The position numbers and the translations under genes are program-made. A stretch of 64,000 nucleotides of DNA from Xanthobacter flavus (GTDB lineage: Bacteria; Pseudomonadota; Alphaproteobacteria; Rhizobiales; Xanthobacteraceae). Shown piece by piece: positions 61,741 through 64,000 of this stretch (positions are counted from its first letter, which is position 1; each line of letters begins with the position of its first letter). The notes beneath the pieces are model-generated. The model was not told the DNA's origin, made no database searches, and saw only the letters and a program-made list of their open reading frames with translations. Location of the stretch: NCBI RefSeq assembly GCF_017875275.1, contig NZ_JAGGML010000001.1:1924501-1988500 (forward strand), written 5' to 3'.

Positions 61741-62532
61741 TCACAGGCGCACGCCGCGCAGGCTCTGGGACGGCGCCGCGCCGAAAGTGCGGCGGAAGTC
61801 GTGGGTGAAATGCGCCTGGTCGGCAAAGCCGGCCGCATGGGCGGCGGCGGTGAAGCTGCTGCCGTCGGCGATCTCGGCGATGGCCCGCCGCATCCGCCCC
61901 CAGGCGCGGTAGCGGCGGAACGGCACGCCCATCTCGGCGGTGAACAGGTGCTGCAGGCGCGAGGGCGACAGGCCCACCTTGCGGGCGAGGGCCGCAAGCT
62001 CCGGCACGCGCTCCGCGTCGGTCATCGCCGCCGCCACCCGCTGGATGCGGGGATCGAGCCCGGCGCGGGCGCGCCGGCGGGAGACATCCACCATGTCGGC
62101 GAGGGCCTCGCCGGCCCAGCCGGCCGCGTCCGGCGCCTCCCATAATTCGCGCAGCAGCGGCAGCGCGGTGCCGGCACCGAAGAGGGCGCCCTGCTCCTCC
62201 CGCGCATTGGCCACCAGAGGCGCCAGCGCATGGGCGCCGTCGACGCTCGGCTCCAGATAGAAGACCGCGATGGGCTCGCCGCCCACGTCCAGCTCGTGCA
62301 CCACCCCGGCGGGCACCAGCGCCGTGCGGCACGCCTGCCATTCCCCGCCGCGCACGCGCAGCCCGAACGGCCCGTACAGCCCGGCAAGGAACACCGGGGC
62401 GCCGTGCTGGTGCGGGGCATTGTAGATGAGCGGCCCGGCGAAGAAGGTGCGGCCCGCATCCAGGAACCAGAGCGGCCCGAGGCCCGCTGTCCCCGGCGCA
62501 GCACGTTCGTACAAGCGGGGCCGCGTGCCCAT
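61741..62532 (-). CDS. AraC-family regulator
   Basis: A 263-residue protein. The N-terminal 130 residues form a cupin-like effector domain (FAGPLIYNAPHQHGAPVFLAGLYGPF). The C-terminal 100 residues are a double helix-turn-helix with LARKVGLSPSRLQHLFTAEMGVPFRRYRAWGRMRRAI and AAGFADQAHFTHDFRRTFG. GGGAGGAG precedes the ATG at 62532. It is divergent from an exported metallo-beta-lactamase-fold hydrolase with only 70 bp between starts, so it likely controls that gene. Effector unknown. Confidence 0.87.
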   Translation of the reverse strand: MGTRPRLYERAAPGTAGLGPLWFLDAGRTFFAGPLIYNAPHQHGAPVFLAGLYGPFGLRVRGGEWQACRTALVPAGVVHELDVGGEPIAVFYLEPSVDGAHALAPLVANAREEQGALFGAGTALPLLRELWEAPDAAGWAGEALADMVDVSRRRARAGLDPRIQRVAAAMTDAERVPELAALARKVGLSPSRLQHLFTAEMGVPFRRYRAWGRMRRAIAEIADGSSFTAAAHAAGFADQAHFTHDFRRTFGAAPSQSLRGVRL

Positions 62533-62602
62533 GCCTAGGCTCCTCCCACCACACTTCAACACACATAGCGGGCAGTACAAAGCGGCCCGCAGGGGGACCG
62601 CC

Positions 62603-63613
62603 ATGCAGACAGATCCGGCTTCGCCATTCCGGCCCGGCGCGCCCAGCCGCCGCGCCCTCCTCGCCGCCGCCATCGCCGCCCCGGCGCTCCTGCGCACGGG
62701 TCGGGCGAGCGCAACGGCGCCCGAGCGCGGCGCCCTCCCCGTCACGCCCTTCCGCTTCCGCCTGGGCGCGTTCGAGGTGACCACCGTGCTCGACGCCTCC
62801 GCCATGATCGACGGCCCGTGGCCCATCGTCGGCGAGGACCGGCCGGCCGGCGAGGTGGCGGCGCTGATGCAGGCCAGCCTGCTGCCGGAAAAGCGCTTCC
62901 GGCCCGGCTTCACCCCGACGCTGGTGAATACCGGCTCGCAGCTCGTCCTGTTCGATGCCGGCAACGGCGCGAACGGCTTCATCCCGAGGCCGAACGGGGG
63001 TTGGCTCACGCAGCAGATCGCCGCCGCCGGCTATGCGCCCGAGCAGGTGGACGTGGTGGTGCTCTCCCACGCCCATGTGGACCATATCGGCGGGCTGGTG
63101 GAGGCGGGCAAGGAGGTGTTTCCCAAGGCCCGCTACGTCATCGGCGAGGCGGAATATTCCTTCTGGGCCGCGCCCGAGCGGCGCGCGGCGGCCCCCGACA
63201 GCCTCGAACACGCGACCGCGCAGGTGTTCGCCCGCAACCTCGCCCCCTTCGCCGATCGCGTCACCCGGGTGCGGCCGGGCGCCGAGATCGTCCCCGGCAT
63301 CCATGCGGTGGAAGCCTTCGGGCACACGCCCGGCCATCTGGCGTTCCATCTGGAGAGCGGGGGCAAGCGGCTGCTCGTCTGGGGCGACTGCGCCCACCAC
63401 GAGGTGGCGTCCCTCGCGCACCCCGAGTGGCACGCCTTGTTCGACATGGACAAGACGCAGGGCGCCGCCACCCGCAAGCGCATCTACGACATGGCCGCCA
63501 CCGACCGCATCCCGGTGGTGGGCTATCACACGTCCTTCCCGTCGGTGGGCTATGTGGAGCGGCAGGGCAGCGCCTATCGCTGGCTCCCCCTCACCTACCA
63601 ACTGGCGGAGTGA
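62603..63613 (+). CDS. Exported metallo-beta-lactamase-fold hydrolase
   Basis: A 336-residue protein. A twin-arginine signal peptide (PSRRALLAAAIAAPALLRTG, cleavage near ASA) sends the folded enzyme to the periplasm. The zinc site is SHAHVDHIGG (HxHxDH), with further ligands in FGHTPGHL and WGDCAHHE. The subgroup resembles lactonases such as AiiA-like N-acyl-homoserine lactonases and other periplasmic MBL hydrolases, but the substrate is not determinable. AGGGGG lies six bases before the ATG. Divergent from an AraC regulator. Confidence 0.85.
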   Translation: MQTDPASPFRPGAPSRRALLAAAIAAPALLRTGRASATAPERGALPVTPFRFRLGAFEVTTVLDASAMIDGPWPIVGEDRPAGEVAALMQASLLPEKRFRPGFTPTLVNTGSQLVLFDAGNGANGFIPRPNGGWLTQQIAAAGYAPEQVDVVVLSHAHVDHIGGLVEAGKEVFPKARYVIGEAEYSFWAAPERRAAAPDSLEHATAQVFARNLAPFADRVTRVRPGAEIVPGIHAVEAFGHTPGHLAFHLESGGKRLLVWGDCAHHEVASLAHPEWHALFDMDKTQGAATRKRIYDMAATDRIPVVGYHTSFPSVGYVERQGSAYRWLPLTYQLAE

Positions 63614-63628
63614 GGCCCGGAAACGAAA

Positions 63629-63663
63629 ACGGCCGGGCGAGGAGAGTCTCCCGGCCCGGCCGT
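63629..63663 (-). terminator. Terminator between the hydrolase gene and leuC
   Basis: A 10-bp perfect stem ACGGCCGGGC/GCCCGGCCGT encloses a 15-base loop. On the minus strand it runs into TTTTCGTTT, so it ends the leuC transcript; it may also act weakly for the convergent hydrolase. Confidence 0.8.
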
Positions 63664-63686
63664 CTGTGTTCAGGAAGAAAAGAGGC

Positions 63687-64000
63687 TCAGGCCTTCGGCC
63701 ACGCCCGCACGTCCACGAAGTGGCCGGCGATGGCCGCCGCCGCCGCCATGGCGGGGGAGACGAGGTGGGTGCGGCCCTTGAAGCCCTGGCGGCCCTCGAA
63801 ATTGCGGTTCGAGGTGGAGGCGCAGCGCTCCTCGGGGGCGAGGCGGTCGGCGTTCATGGCGAGGCACATGGAGCAGCCCGCCTCGCGCCACTCGAAGCCC
63901 GCCTCGATGAAGATCTTGTCCAGCCCCTCGGCCTCGGCCTGCTCCTTCACGAGGCCGGAGCCCGGAACGACCATGGCGCTCACGCGCGGGTTCACCTTGT
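63687..64000 (-). CDS. leuC: 3-isopropylmalate dehydratase large subunit, C-terminal part
   Basis: The last 103 codons of leuC run off the window edge, with the stop at 63687. The segment [38 protein letters not shown] carries two of the cluster-binding cysteines (CSMC) and the conserved [10 protein letters not shown]. The protein binds the [4Fe-4S] cluster of isopropylmalate isomerase, while LeuD, the small subunit, is encoded at 54826 on the other strand. Confidence 0.95.
   Translation of the reverse strand, partial: KVNPRVSAMVVPGSGLVKEQAEAEGLDKIFIEAGFEWREAGCSMCLAMNADRLAPEERCASTSNRNFEGRQGFKGRTHLVSPAMAAAAAIAGHFVDVRAWPKA

Noticed and set aside
1-64000. Transposases, prophage, CRISPR, tRNA or rRNA genes, defence systems
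   Set aside because: I looked for hallmark proteins, regularly spaced repeats and T-loop motifs and found none that hold up; the repeats present are REP-like.

Overview
The window is about 68-70% GC, densely coded on both strands, and reads as ordinary chromosome of an alphaproteobacterium of the order Hyphomicrobiales (Rhizobiales), probably Xanthobacteraceae or a close relative. The evidence is the cell-cycle regulator GcrA, an ethylmalonyl-CoA pathway pair (ecm and ccr), a NadQ-type regulator next to nadABC, an alphaproteobacterial-type HisRS, a Rhizobiales intergenic repeat between nadB and nadC, and a consensus CtrA box. I see no rRNA, tRNA, CRISPR array, prophage or transposase.

Layout. 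1-3600: end of an isochorismatase-like hydrolase, an SDR oxidoreductase, an FAD aromatic hydroxylase and the GTPase EngB. 3600-12060: a urate-degradation island with an M20 amidohydrolase, membrane urate hydroxylase PuuD, a LysR regulator, an NCS2 purine permease, UraH, a PuuE-UraD fusion and AllC. Together they import urate and take it through 5-hydroxyisourate, OHCU, allantoin and allantoate to ureidoglycolate. 12060-18700: palindromic repeats, hslO, argD-argF, gcrA and hisS. 18970-24720: a YbaL-type cation/proton antiporter, then a SitABCD-type Mn/Fe importer behind two Fur/Mur-like palindromes and split by a repeat element. 24780-27950: serC, with a candidate structured leader, and serA, separated by a nested palindrome. 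28030-30530: TerC, a YdcH-like small protein and an OxyR-like regulator that lacks the peroxidatic cysteine but sits beside a near-canonical OxyR operator.

30670-38100: a soluble chemoreceptor, an L,D-transpeptidase, and a CheR plus triple-receiver hybrid kinase pair. 38190-41070: EamA transporter, DsbB with a 50-residue partner, and a two-module VOC dioxygenase. 41270-45700: ecm, a frameshifted lipoprotein gene, a GlsB-like protein and ccr. 45730-49590: ftsW-murG-murC, a fragment of the division and cell-wall cluster. 49650-54630: a DUF305 protein, an Lhr-type helicase, a 39-residue secreted protein under a CtrA box, a zincin metallopeptidase and a cytochrome b561. 54830-64000: leuD, CheB with a diguanylate cyclase, nadQ-nadABC with paired operators, a divergent AraC regulator and Tat-exported metallo-beta-lactamase-fold hydrolase, and the 3' part of leuC running out of the window.

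Nothing here is clearly a new multi-gene system. The most unexplained signals are regulatory DNA: the helically phased half-sites in the urate island, the OxyR operator paired with a cysteine-less OxyR, the operator-dense region at 53322-53562, the paired boxes before sitA and nadA, and several dispersed palindromic repeat families. All starts and functions were judged by eye from sequence, without database searches.
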